The notes under the pieces: generated by a model
The model's database searches: none
What the model was told of the DNA's origin: nothing
The model's input: the letters and a program-made list of their open reading frames with translations, nothing else
Shown here: piece after piece, positions 14,635-23,730 of the stretch
How positions within the stretch are numbered: the stretch's first letter is position 1
Layout of the letters: every line of letters begins with the position of its first letter
Translations under genes and position numbers: made by a program
NCBI RefSeq assembly: GCF_029167625.1
Contig: NZ_CP119145.1
Coordinates: 930,001 to 994,000 of the forward strand
DNA length: 64,000 nucleotides
Direction of reading: 5' to 3'
DNA from: Streptomyces sp. AM 4-1-1
GTDB lineage: Bacteria; Actinomycetota; Actinomycetes; Streptomycetales; Streptomycetaceae

Positions 14635-16250
14635 TGACCACGCCCCGCGACACCCCCGCCTCCCGCCGCGTCCGCGCCAACGGCGACGGAACCGTCTACC
14701 AGCGCAAGGACAGCCGCTGGGAAGCCGCCGGATACGTCCTCGCCCCCGGCAACACCCGCAAGCGCATCCGCGTCTACGGCACCACCCGCAAGGAAGCCCT
14801 GGCCAAGCTCACCGAGAAGATCTCCGCCAGCAACCGCGGCCTCCCCGTCCCGTCCGCTCAGGGCAGCCTGGCCGCGTACCTGACGTACTGGCTCGACGCG
14901 GTCGCCGTCCACCAGCTCCGCGAGAACACCCACACCCGCTACACCGCCGTCACCCGCCTCTACCTCATCCCCGGCCTGGGACGGAAGAAGCTCGCCAAGC
15001 TCACCGCCAAGGACGTCCGCACCTGGTTCAACCAACTCCGCACCACCTGCCAGTGCTGCACCCGCGGCCTCGACACCGCCCGCGCCCGAGCCCTCTGCTG
15101 TGCCGCCGGAAAGTGCTGCTCCAAGCGGCTCTCGCCCCTGACCCTGGCCTACGTGCACTCCGTACTCAAATCCGCCCTGGAGCACGCCGTGCGTGAGGAG
15201 GAGATCCCGCGCAACGTCGCCCGCAACGTCCGCACCGGCACACCCCGCCCCCGCCGCTTCGAACCCCTCACCGCCGACGAAGCCCGCAAGTTCCTGGCCG
15301 CCGCCAACGGTCACCGGTTGCAGCCGCTGTTCGAACTCGCTCTGCACACCGGGCTCCGCAAGGGCGAACTCCTCGGCCCGCGCTGGGAAGACCTCAACCT
15401 GGCCGGCGGAACCGCCAGCATCCGACGCACCCTCCAACGCACCAACTCCAGCGGGCTGACCGCCCTCCCGACCAAGACCAAGAGCTCCGAACGACGCATC
15501 GCCCTGCCGACGCCGTGTCTGCGCTCCCTCGAACAGCACCGCGACCGACAGCGCAAGGAACGCGAGGCGGCGGGGACGGGCTGGAAGGACAGCGGCTACG
15601 TCTTCACCCGCCCCGACGGCGCCCCGATCGAAGGGTCCACCCTCACCCGGCACTTCAACATCCTGCTCCGCCAGGCCAGACTCCGCCGCATCCGGTTCCA
15701 CGACCTCCGCCACTCGGCGGCCACCCTCCTCCTGGAGCAAGGAGTGGAACTCGTCGTTATCAAGGAGCTGTTGGGCCACGCCCACATCGGCGTCACCGCC
15801 ACCGTCTACGCCCACGTCCGCATCCGCCTCCAGCGCGACGCCATCGACACCCTCAGCACCGCGCTCAGCAGTGTGGGATCAACGAGACGGCCAGCTCCAA
15901 TGACGACGAACCGCCACCTTGCGCCGCTCTCGTCCGCTGACGTTGCCGTCAACTACTGCCGTCACCCCGCACAAAAGCCCCGCCCGGACTCACCTGACGG
16001 GGCTTCCTATTTGCATAAGCGTACTTCTGTGCGGGGCTCGGCACCCGGGCCGGATCATGGAACTCGACGAGGAGTCTTGGTTCCCATGATGCCGACGGAG
16101 CATCCCGCCGAAACATCGGCGGGATGCTCCGTGCCGTTACGGCCGCCTACCGCTCGGAGGTCCATAGTTGGCGGTCAGGGTTGCGGCGTACCCGTCCGGG
16201 ACGGTCCGACCCGCGAAGGTCAGTGGGAGATACGACTCCAGAGCGCCTGA
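14634..16250 (+). CDS. int: tyrosine-recombinase integrase with frameshifted C-terminus
   Basis: The ATG at 14634 overlaps the xis stop and starts MTTPRDTPASRRVRANGD. An arm-binding domain (1-60), a core-binding SAM-like domain with a Cys-rich insert (about 130-170) and a catalytic domain with Arg242 (TGLRKG), HDLRH, LGHAHI and Tyr392 (VYAHV) are all complete. After about residue 412 the frame changes: the family's normal ending (DDEPPPCAALVR, stop at 15940) is present one frame over. The actual frame runs on through the repeat, a hairpin and into the 3' end of the opposite immunity gene until 16250, adding about 110 foreign residues. A one-base indel at about 15865-15885 explains this. Catalysis is probably intact, but effects on folding and control are unknown. 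Confidence 0.88.
   Translation: MTTPRDTPASRRVRANGDGTVYQRKDSRWEAAGYVLAPGNTRKRIRVYGTTRKEALAKLTEKISASNRGLPVPSAQGSLAAYLTYWLDAVAVHQLRENTHTRYTAVTRLYLIPGLGRKKLAKLTAKDVRTWFNQLRTTCQCCTRGLDTARARALCCAAGKCCSKRLSPLTLAYVHSVLKSALEHAVREEEIPRNVARNVRTGTPRPRRFEPLTADEARKFLAAANGHRLQPLFELALHTGLRKGELLGPRWEDLNLAGGTASIRRTLQRTNSSGLTALPTKTKSSERRIALPTPCLRSLEQHRDRQRKEREAAGTGWKDSGYVFTRPDGAPIEGSTLTRHFNILLRQARLRRIRFHDLRHSAATLLLEQGVELVVIKELLGHAHIGVTATVYAHVRIRLQRDAIDTLSTALSSVGSTRRPAPMTTNRHLAPLSSADVAVNYCRHPAQKPRPDSPDGASYLHKRTSVRGSAPGPDHGTRRGVLVPMMPTEHPAETSAGCSVPLRPPTARRSIVGGQGCGVPVRDGPTREGQWEIRLQSA
15943..15964 (+). repeat. TTGCCGTC/TGCCGTCA repeat, int-side end of second element
   Basis: TTGCCGTCAACTACTGCCGTCA lies two bases after the ancestral integrase stop codon (15938-15940) and consists of two TGCCGTC half-sites 13 bp apart. 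Near-identical copies occur behind the integrase remnant (5604-5624) and at the Nudix end of this element (6708-6728). Confidence 0.6.
15975..16005. terminator. hairpin after ancestral integrase stop
   Basis: AAGCCCCG (15975-15982) pairs with CGGGGCTT (15998-16005), followed by CCTATTTG. It corresponds to the hairpin at 5635-5665 behind the integrase remnant. Because of the frameshift it now lies inside the extended integrase frame. Confidence 0.55.
16096..16131. terminator. strong bidirectional terminator at end of toxin operon
   Basis: CGGAGCATCCCGCCGA (16096-16111) and its exact complement (16116-16131) form a 16-bp stem with a four-base loop, six bases after the immunity-gene stop. It closes the leftward LamG-rhs-immunity operon and separates it from the rightward element genes. 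Confidence 0.85.
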
Positions 16251-16769
16251 CACCTCCAGGAAGGGCCCGAACTGCGCGCGCCATTCATTCCGTGCGGCCA
16301 CGTTGGGAAACCCCCGGAAAACTGCAATCTCGGGATCTCTTTCACCCCAACATCCCCATCTTCCGGAAGCTCCGGTCACAGCGATGACGTTCGCAGAGAT
16401 TGCAATCGACCCCATGATGTCACCGTCCGGCTCGTGACCGATCGCCGCCCAGTAGTTGTCCATGTCAGCCTCTACGGACAACGACAACGCCGGATACATC
16501 CGATACTCCGGACGGTAGAAGTCATCGCAATCCGGCTCAAGAACCAGCAGTTCGACGTGACTGTCGCCATGCCACCGGGCCATCGCGCAGAGCGCCGGCC
16601 AGAATTCCGGGGTGAGGACCGCATCGAACTCACAGAACAGCGAGCCCTCCACACCCTCTTTGAAGACCTGGCCAGGCAGCCTGGCATCAAGATCGAAGGT
16701 GGCTGCACTACGGGAGCGAACACCCAGATAGCCGTTGCGATCGATCACTATCGAACCTGCCTCTGCCAT
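16137..16769 (-). CDS. immunity protein for the Rhs toxin tip CT1
   Basis: This 210-aa protein (MAEAGSIVIDRNGYLG) has its ATG overlapping the stop of the Rhs gene (TAATG), so immunity is made with every toxin molecule. There is no signal peptide and no membrane segment, so it is presumably cytosolic. It has a mixed alpha/beta composition with Trp/Tyr-rich stretches (DCDDFYRPEYRMYPAL, GRWGCWGERDPEIAVFRGF). I do not recognise its family and assign it by position. A decayed copy of its 3' end lies at 2415-2530. The base composition is less GC-rich than the core genome. The frameshifted integrase frame runs antisense into its last 110 bases. Confidence 0.75.
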   Translation of the reverse strand: MAEAGSIVIDRNGYLGVRSRSAATFDLDARLPGQVFKEGVEGSLFCEFDAVLTPEFWPALCAMARWHGDSHVELLVLEPDCDDFYRPEYRMYPALSLSVEADMDNYWAAIGHEPDGDIMGSIAISANVIAVTGASGRWGCWGERDPEIAVFRGFPNVAARNEWRAQFGPFLEVSGALESYLPLTFAGRTVPDGYAATLTANYGPPSGRRP

Positions 16770-19700
16770 TAGTCCTCACCCAGCCTGATCTTGATGTCGG
16801 CCTTCTTAGACCCCGGATTGTAGTAGTCAGCCGTCCACCCCTTGTGGCTGTTCGCCTTCCCTCGAAGGAAATACCTTGCCCCATCCTTCTCGTACATGAG
16901 GTTCGGGCCCTTTTCGGTGCGGCTCCACCCATTGGCCTCAAGATTCTTTCCGAAGTCCACGGGGCCCACGTCTGTCGATTTGTTCAGCATGCGGGCGCCG
17001 GGACTCGTGATGTCCTCGTATTTCGATGCGGTCGGGCAGTTACTGTTGTGAACGAGGACCGGTGTCTGACCAGCGAGTACATAGTACGTGTGGATGCGGT
17101 CGACCGTGAGGTCGTTGGTCCGCTGCTGCTTCTTGAAATGACGGATACCGACGACTTCAACAGCACCCTTGCCCGGGCTACGGAGCTGGGTTCCCGGCTC
17201 GATTTCGCCTGCGTCGATCCACTTGTGTGTGTCGATGGACCAGAACGGATGAGTGTCTGTGGCGATGATGCTTTCGCGGCCGTCACCGGTCTCGACGGTG
17301 AGCTGAGTGAAGTCCTTGTCATCCTTTGTGATGATCTTGGCCGTGACTTCTTCGGACGCTGTCTCACCGGTCAGCGGATCGGTTGCGAGAACCTCGTCGC
17401 CCTCATCGACGTCTTCGATGTTCTTGGTGGTGCCATCGGCGAGCAGCACCTTGGTTCCCGGCAGGAAGCTGTGCTTCCTGCATATGCTGGCGACGTCTTC
17501 TATGTCTTCAGCAACCTCTTCTCCCCGCTTGACCCCCTTGAGCAGCTTGAGCGGCTTGCTGACCTTGAGGAGGGGAAGGTCGGTGGCAGCCCATCCGCAC
17601 TGCCCCAACGACCCACTGAAGCACCCGGCCCACGCATCTACGTCCGGGAGGATCAACGCTCCGACAACGGGACCGATGTATCGGCTGTAGAAGTTGTCCG
17701 GAACCTTGTTCTCCTTGACGCGGAGATCAATTCCGTCTTTTGCGGTCAACCCCTTTGCCTTGGCGCGGCCGGACCAGGAAACGGTAACGGCAGCAGCGCT
17801 CTTCGAACTCGTGGCGAAATGAGTGACGTGCCGGTAGCTCCAGCCTCCGTAGTAATCGAGGAAGTACCCGCTCCCCGCCGTCCTGGCGTTGTACAGACCG
17901 TCTCCGAATGTCTCCCGTTGGTCGTTGTACGAGGCCCCGCCCACCGGGCCGTCCGGGCGCAGTCCGGTCGGGTCGGACAGCGTGGCGGGATTGTTGTTGC
18001 CGTAGGTGTAGCCGTTCATCTGCTGTGGGTCGCTCAGGTCGAGAAGCGGGTCGACAGAGACGAATCGGCCAATGCCCGCGTCGTACTCGCGGGCGCCGAG
18101 ATGAGTGAGTCCGGTGACCTTGGTGTCGTCGGTGCCACCGACAAAACCCTTGGTGCTCGGCCAGGAGGCCGGTGCCTGTCCGCGTACGGCTCCGAAAGGC
18201 AGCGTGCGACGCTGGGTGAGAGCGAGGTTGCCGGCCGCGACTGCGAGTTCGCCGGTGCCGTGGTGGTCAGCGATGGTGAAGGCGAAGGCGCCGTCGTCGT
18301 CGCGGATGGCTGTTTGGCCGCCACCGAGCTCGAAGAGGCGAGTGGCCTTGGCCTTTGTCGCCCCGGTGGGGACGGTGACCTCGGTGTGGCCGAGGTAGAG
18401 CGTGGTCCCGGTGCTGGTGCGGCCGATCAGGCGATTGCCGTCGGCGTCGTAGAGGTAGGTGGTGGTGCTGCCGTTCTCGGTGACCGTGGCGAGATGTCCC
18501 TCGGCGTCCCAGGTCAGTTGCTGTCCCGGCCGCGCGGTGGTGTTGCCGCTCGGGTCGTACGCGTACCCGTCCGTCCTGGTTCCGGACGGGCCCGCCGTGG
18601 CCAAGGACGTGAGGCTGTGCGGCTGGGCCGACCCCGGCGCCGGGTACGTGTAGGTCCGCTTGGTGTCCTGTGCGGCGTTGCCTACGGTGTTGTGCTGCGT
18701 TTCGGTGGTGCGGTTGCCGGCCTTGTCATAGGTGAAGGTCTGCCAGTACGGGGCGGGGCCACCGATCTTGTCGGCTGCGGGCGCCGTCGCGCAGGTGGTG
18801 GTGGGCTGGGTCCACGCCTCGACGAGGCGGCCGAGGTAGTCGTGGGTGAAGCACTGGTTGTCGGTACCGGTCCGGGACACGTCCGCCATCGAAAGGACGG
18901 CGCCGGCCTCGTCGTACGCGTAAGTGACGTGGCGGTCGACCCCGGGCTGGTCCTCACGGTCCACCCGCGATGTCGCGAGCCGCTGGGTTCCCCACTCGTA
19001 GGTGTTCGTGACCTGCGTCTTCTTTCCGCCGGTGGTCAACCCCATCGAGTACTGCAAGGGCTTGCCGGTCAGGCTGTAGGCGGTGCTGGACGTCATGCCC
19101 TCGCCGTAGACCGCGACCGGGCGGAGCGTCTCGTCCTCGTACGTGTAGTTGGACGAACCACCCGGCAGCGAGCCGGCCGCGGAGTAGCTCACCGCTCCGG
19201 TCAGGCCGGAGGGCAGATAAGCGGTGCCGGTCTGGTAAGTGCCCTGCAGCTTGCCCTCGGCCGCCGGAATGACGACGGCGGTCTTGGTCGGCCGGTAGAG
19301 CCGGTCGTAGGCGGTGACCTTCGAGACGTACGCCTGCCCGCCGGCATAGCGGGTGGATTGTGCGAGCCGGCCCTTCGCTCCGGTGACCGTGTCGTACACC
19401 GTCTGGGTGCGCAGAGCTCCGGTGGCCGAGCCCTCACGTATTTCGGTCTGGCGGCCGAGATCGTCGTAAACGTAGGCGAGACCGGGGACGTCCGTACGCG
19501 ATCCGCTCACGAAGGTGAGCTGTCCGCGGTCGTCGTACGTGCTGGTGGTATTGCCCTTGTCCGGGTCCTTGGCCCTCGTCTGGCGGCCGAGCTGGTCGTA
19601 GACGTAGCTCCAGTTGTTGCCCGCGGGGTCGGTCACCTTCTCCAGTTCGCCTCGCGGCGTGTACTGATAGGTGGTCGTGTCATAGGGTGCGTCGGCCGCG

Positions 19701-22700
19701 CGGGTGTGGTGCTGACGCAGTTCGGTGGTGTTGCCTCGTGCGTCGGTGAGCGTGGTGGTCGTGGTGCCGCCGACGGGAGGGATGACGGTCGTGCGGTCAC
19801 CGCCGTACAGGGTCGTGGTGGTGTTGAGCAGCGTCCCGCCGTCGCCGTTGCCCGCGATCTGCCGTGTTTCGACGGCACGGTTCAGACCGTCGAACGTGGT
19901 GCGGGTCTGTGTCTCGACGGACAGGGCATCAGCGGGTTTGAAGATCTCGGTGTTCGGCTTGCCCGTCGTGTAATAGGGCGCGAACGTCTTCGCCGTCAGG
20001 CCGCGTTCGTCGTAGAAGACATCGGTGACGACAGTGCCGTTGTCCGGACCGGGAGTCTGGGTCTGCCTGTCGCGCAGGAATCCGTCGTACAAGGCGTACG
20101 AGGTGATCTGGCCACCACTGTTGTTCAGCGTCTTGGTGGCGATGGCGACCGCCTTGTTCTCCGCGACCGTGTAGACGAACTCCTGACTCGGAGTCTGGGT
20201 GTTCCGCCGGTCAGCGAGCCATACCTTCGTGGAACGGCCGAGCGCGTCGTACGCGACTTCGGTGACATTGCTGTTGGTGTCGGTCTGCTTCACCGCCAGT
20301 CCGCGCAGAGGGTCCAGCGTGGTGACGGAGGTCTGTGCCGAACCGGCGTCCGCGGCCCTTGCCCGCGGCGTGGTCAGCGTGATCTGCGTGACCTGACCGG
20401 TGGCCGGGGTGTAGGCCGTCGTGGTGGTGCGGCCGTCACTCCGGGCCGTACGCACGGGTGCGCCGCTGCCGGTGACGGTGACATCGGCGACCAGGTCGGT
20501 CGTTGTCAACTGGCGGCCGTACGCGTCATAGGTGGCAGCCGACTCAAGGTACGTGGCCTTGGTGCCGTCGTGGCTCTTCAGAGTCGCGACAGCCGTGGCG
20601 TCCCCCTTGACGGGAGCCGTGCCCGGAGCGCCGCCGTCATAGCCGGTACGTATGTCGGAGAGGACGTCCTTCGACCGGTCGGCCGTCGCCTCGCACGGCT
20701 TGGTGACGGTTTCCACCCGTGAGGGGAGCCTGAGGAGGTTGGTGGCGGTCACCTCCGGATAGGTCGTTCGCGTGCACCGGTCGTCCGCCTCGGTGGCGTC
20801 GTCGCCGAAGTCGTCGACCTGGACGACCCGGCCGGCGATCGTGTCCTGTTTCGTCGCCGTCGAAGTGGTGCGCCACTTGACGCCCGCACCGCCGTCGAGC
20901 GAGACCCAGTCCTTGGAGGCGGAGGTACCGATGAAGTTCGCGGTCACCGTCCCCCAGTCACGCACCTTCTTCGCCGTCTCGTGATACCAGGGCCTGCTGA
21001 CCGACTTGCTCAGTACCTTGCCGCCCGGCTTGTCGAACATGACGGTCCTGTAGCCGAAGCCGGCCGTGGTCTCGTGATCCGTGATCGCCGCGCCCTCACC
21101 GGCCTCAAGCGCCACCGCAACGGATTTGGTCCCCCCGGAGGTGTTCTTGCGGTCGCCGTCCATGCCCCGCAGGAAATACGAGTCCTGCTGCGTCCTCATG
21201 GCGGAATCCCCGCCCTGGCCGCCGGTCCGAACCCTGACCTGGCCGTACCCCCGCCACTGCGACCAGGTCTTCTGCTTCTCCTTGGTCAGACCGTCGTCAT
21301 CGTCGTAATGCCAGGCGGCACCCCCCAGGTAGTCGTACCGAGTGACCTGGTCGGGAGAGCCACCCGTGCGGTCGGTCGCGGTGACCGAGGTGGTCACGTA
21401 CTTGTTGAACCAGTGCCGCTGCGCCGGGTCGGTGTCGCTGCCCCCGATGTACTGGGGGAAACAGCGGGTGGTGTTCGTCTCCGGTGTGGGCAGGGCGTCC
21501 CAGTCGCAGGCCGGGGCGGAGTAATTGGCATCGATCTGGCCACCTGACTCGTCGGCGACCGTGGACAGACGTGCCTTGACGAACGGGGCGAAGCCGTCGC
21601 CCGTCCTGTCGAGGCGGTTCTCCAACTGCGTGTAGGCGAAGGTGGTCTTCGGCAGAGTGATCGCCGGGATTGCCGAGTGTCCGGTGTGCTGCACGCTGTC
21701 GAGCAGCAACTGGTAGTCGGTATCCGCCATGCCCCAACGGTGGTCGAGCTTCCAGGAATCGACCTCGGCGTAGGTGCCGTCCGCCTTGAGAACCTGCGTG
21801 GTGACGTCCGTGAGTCTCTTACGTGTCCAGAACGAGGGCGACAGGCGCCCGTTGTCACACTTGGTACCGGCCTTGCAGTTCAGATCCCAAGGAGTGTCGT
21901 ACCAGTAGAACGCCTTGTCGTCGATCGTGTCCGCGGCACATGAGACGCCGGTCTGGGACAGACAGCGTTCGGCGTTGCCGAAGACGACCTGGGCCTGCGG
22001 CTTGGCCGCGTACATGTCCGAGGACTTCAGGCCGTAGTCGACGCGCTTGAGGTAGCCGCCACGGGTGTACGGGGTGTCGTCCTCGGCCTTCAGGTTGCGA
22101 CCGTAGGAGTTGGCTTCCTTGGTGTAGTTGTAGCTGATCGCGTTGCCGTGAACATCGACGACGTAGTCGAGGTTCCACCGCCACGCCTGCTGGCACCAGG
22201 AGTCGGCGAACGTCGCCGCGTGGCACTTCTCTGCGCTGTTGTTGCCGTAGACCGGCAGCGTCCAGGTGGAGTCCGTGGTCTCCTTCCCCGCGCTCCAGCC
22301 GGGCAGTCGGTTGTACCCGAAGAAGTACTGGGTGCCGTCCGGTGAAGTGAGGCGCCAGTACTCACCGTCGTTGTCGCCGTTGCCCCGGTCGGTGGAAGCC
22401 AGGTGCTTGATTCTGGTGCCGTCGTCGTGCTTCAGCTTGAACTCGTCGTTGCCCGCCGGGATCAGTTCCCCACCGGCGCCGTTGAACGAAATGACCGCGT
22501 TGTCGTAGGCCCAGCACATGTCACCCGGCTTGTTGCCGTCGGCGTTCTTCTGGCCGTCGTCCGCGCAGGGCTTGTAGCTGCGCTCGATGAATCCCGGCCA
22601 CAGGTTGAAACCGTCGCCGACCCAGGATCCTTGGTTGTTCGTGCCACCGGTACGGCCGTCGATGGACGCCGAGGAGTAGGAGAGGCCCACAGCGGGCTTC

Positions 22701-23623
22701 AGCCCGCCCGGGACCTCAGGTGTCGGCATGTCGTACGACCACGTGAAGTCGCCCGTGTTGAGGTTGGTGCTCCACGTCGAGGACGCGGCGAGGGACGTGG
22801 CCTTGTACGTGCCCTTGTCACCCTCTGCCGATGTCGTCGCCGCCAGGACTGTCGGCGTACCCGCCCGCAGGTTCAGTGACGTGGCGGTCAGCGTCTGTCG
22901 AGCGGTGTCGTTGGTCGTGGTGACGGGCGTGCCTGAACGGCAGTCCTCTTTGTCGGGCGTGGTCAGCGCGCAGGGCGGGAGTGCGACCAGCCGCATACGT
23001 GAGGCGTACGAACCACCGAACGCCCTTGCGAACGCGGAATAGTCGACGGTGGCCGCCACATGTGTCGATGTGGGCGCGGCGGACCGTTCGGCGCGTGCGG
23101 CGGTGGCGTCAAGGACGGACAGCGTGAACAGCACGCCCTTGATCCCCGCACGGTCGGTGTGCTCACGGTCCAGTACGCGGGTCTCGACACGGGTCGCCGT
23201 GTCCCCGCCCGACGCAGACGTGGCCGCTTCGCGCTTTCCACCCGTCGGCGCCGGAGCGAGACCGATCGGCGTTCCCTTGGCCGGAGTGAAGCCGTCGGCG
23301 TTCTTCGTCCCGGTCCCACGCGCCCCGGAGATGTCCACCGTCGCGGTGAAGGGTGCGGGGAGTTCCTTCTCGGGAGGCACCGGAGGAATCTTGGGCCCCT
23401 TGGGCAGAGTGCGTGGTCTGACCGTACTCTCGTGGCTGCCCGTCACGGGCTTCTCGGAGTTCGGCAGACCGGGAAGATTGTTCTCCGCCACCGCCGAGGG
23501 TGCTGCTGCCGCCTGGAGCAGAGTGGCGACCATCACTGTGGAGAGGGCCAGCGACGCCCTGCGGAGCAGTCTGATTCCGGGTGAGGTCGTGGATATGGGT
23601 TTCATGTCTGGTGTGTCCGTCAC
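16769..23623 (-). CDS. secreted Rhs/YD-repeat polymorphic toxin with HINT domain
   Basis: This 2,284-aa protein has a Sec signal (about residues 7-46, LLRRASLALSTVMVATLLQ ending SAVAE); the true start may be GTG at 23623 or the ATG six codons on. An SpvB/TcaC-like N-terminal region (WVGDGFNLWPGFIERSYKPC) leads into YD/RHS repeats (about 1000-1890) ending in the conserved core GRFVSVDPLLDLSD...LSDPTGLRP. A HINT self-cleaving domain runs from Cys2048 to HN at about 2193 (VLVHN|SNC), then a 91-residue toxin tip with KGPNLMYEKDGARYFLRGK. The tip is probably a nuclease, but the family is not certain. HINT cleavage should free the tip, and the Rhs barrel encapsulates it. It is Sec-secreted with a LamG partner rather than type-VI delivered. 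Confidence 0.9.
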   Translation of the reverse strand: MTDTPDMKPISTTSPGIRLLRRASLALSTVMVATLLQAAAAPSAVAENNLPGLPNSEKPVTGSHESTVRPRTLPKGPKIPPVPPEKELPAPFTATVDISGARGTGTKNADGFTPAKGTPIGLAPAPTGGKREAATSASGGDTATRVETRVLDREHTDRAGIKGVLFTLSVLDATAARAERSAAPTSTHVAATVDYSAFARAFGGSYASRMRLVALPPCALTTPDKEDCRSGTPVTTTNDTARQTLTATSLNLRAGTPTVLAATTSAEGDKGTYKATSLAASSTWSTNLNTGDFTWSYDMPTPEVPGGLKPAVGLSYSSASIDGRTGGTNNQGSWVGDGFNLWPGFIERSYKPCADDGQKNADGNKPGDMCWAYDNAVISFNGAGGELIPAGNDEFKLKHDDGTRIKHLASTDRGNGDNDGEYWRLTSPDGTQYFFGYNRLPGWSAGKETTDSTWTLPVYGNNSAEKCHAATFADSWCQQAWRWNLDYVVDVHGNAISYNYTKEANSYGRNLKAEDDTPYTRGGYLKRVDYGLKSSDMYAAKPQAQVVFGNAERCLSQTGVSCAADTIDDKAFYWYDTPWDLNCKAGTKCDNGRLSPSFWTRKRLTDVTTQVLKADGTYAEVDSWKLDHRWGMADTDYQLLLDSVQHTGHSAIPAITLPKTTFAYTQLENRLDRTGDGFAPFVKARLSTVADESGGQIDANYSAPACDWDALPTPETNTTRCFPQYIGGSDTDPAQRHWFNKYVTTSVTATDRTGGSPDQVTRYDYLGGAAWHYDDDDGLTKEKQKTWSQWRGYGQVRVRTGGQGGDSAMRTQQDSYFLRGMDGDRKNTSGGTKSVAVALEAGEGAAITDHETTAGFGYRTVMFDKPGGKVLSKSVSRPWYHETAKKVRDWGTVTANFIGTSASKDWVSLDGGAGVKWRTTSTATKQDTIAGRVVQVDDFGDDATEADDRCTRTTYPEVTATNLLRLPSRVETVTKPCEATADRSKDVLSDIRTGYDGGAPGTAPVKGDATAVATLKSHDGTKATYLESAATYDAYGRQLTTTDLVADVTVTGSGAPVRTARSDGRTTTTAYTPATGQVTQITLTTPRARAADAGSAQTSVTTLDPLRGLAVKQTDTNSNVTEVAYDALGRSTKVWLADRRNTQTPSQEFVYTVAENKAVAIATKTLNNSGGQITSYALYDGFLRDRQTQTPGPDNGTVVTDVFYDERGLTAKTFAPYYTTGKPNTEIFKPADALSVETQTRTTFDGLNRAVETRQIAGNGDGGTLLNTTTTLYGGDRTTVIPPVGGTTTTTLTDARGNTTELRQHHTRAADAPYDTTTYQYTPRGELEKVTDPAGNNWSYVYDQLGRQTRAKDPDKGNTTSTYDDRGQLTFVSGSRTDVPGLAYVYDDLGRQTEIREGSATGALRTQTVYDTVTGAKGRLAQSTRYAGGQAYVSKVTAYDRLYRPTKTAVVIPAAEGKLQGTYQTGTAYLPSGLTGAVSYSAAGSLPGGSSNYTYEDETLRPVAVYGEGMTSSTAYSLTGKPLQYSMGLTTGGKKTQVTNTYEWGTQRLATSRVDREDQPGVDRHVTYAYDEAGAVLSMADVSRTGTDNQCFTHDYLGRLVEAWTQPTTTCATAPAADKIGGPAPYWQTFTYDKAGNRTTETQHNTVGNAAQDTKRTYTYPAPGSAQPHSLTSLATAGPSGTRTDGYAYDPSGNTTARPGQQLTWDAEGHLATVTENGSTTTYLYDADGNRLIGRTSTGTTLYLGHTEVTVPTGATKAKATRLFELGGGQTAIRDDDGAFAFTIADHHGTGELAVAAGNLALTQRRTLPFGAVRGQAPASWPSTKGFVGGTDDTKVTGLTHLGAREYDAGIGRFVSVDPLLDLSDPQQMNGYTYGNNNPATLSDPTGLRPDGPVGGASYNDQRETFGDGLYNARTAGSGYFLDYYGGWSYRHVTHFATSSKSAAAVTVSWSGRAKAKGLTAKDGIDLRVKENKVPDNFYSRYIGPVVGALILPDVDAWAGCFSGSLGQCGWAATDLPLLKVSKPLKLLKGVKRGEEVAEDIEDVASICRKHSFLPGTKVLLADGTTKNIEDVDEGDEVLATDPLTGETASEEVTAKIITKDDKDFTQLTVETGDGRESIIATDTHPFWSIDTHKWIDAGEIEPGTQLRSPGKGAVEVVGIRHFKKQQRTNDLTVDRIHTYYVLAGQTPVLVHNSNCPTASKYEDITSPGARMLNKSTDVGPVDFGKNLEANGWSRTEKGPNLMYEKDGARYFLRGKANSHKGWTADYYNPGSKKADIKIRLGED

Positions 23624-23629
23624 TGCCGG

Positions 23630-23661
23630 GTGCCGCGCCCACCAGGAAGTGGGCGCGGCAC
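23630..23661. other. intercistronic hairpin between LamG gene and rhs
   Basis: GTGCCGCGCCCAC (23630-23642) and GTGGGCGCGGCAC (23649-23661) form a perfect 13-bp stem with a six-base loop, ending seven bases before the GTG of the Rhs frame. It could attenuate transcription into rhs, protect mRNA ends, or limit translation initiation of the toxin. With it in place the ATG at 23605 may be the real start. Confidence 0.6.
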
Positions 23662-23730
23662 GGGACCGTCAAGGGTGAGGAGGCCGGTGGAACGGTGCGT
23701 CCGGCCCGGGCTGACGCGCGGTGTCGCGCG

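Larger units (their letters stand above)
6708..15964. mobile_element. pSAM2-type actinomycete integrative and conjugative element (AICE)
   Basis: The gene content is the classical AICE set: a Nudix gene of Pif type, an XRE-type regulator, a KorSA-like GntR repressor, an SCO3933-type regulatory protein, an FtsK-like TraSA translocase, a DUF2637 Spd-like membrane protein, the RepSA initiator, Xis and a tyrosine integrase. The limits given are the TTGCCGTC repeats at either end. The true attachment sites were not resolved and could lie up to 100 bp outside. No tRNA gene, the usual target, is visible at either end. The element separates the toxin locus at 16.1-28 kb from the orphan toxin cassette at 5.7-6.6 kb. 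Confidence 0.85.

Noticed and set aside
16844..20722. Plus-strand frame of 1,292 codons through the Rhs gene
   Set aside because: Antisense shadow of the Rhs repeats, Val/Gly/Arg-rich, without protein-family features.
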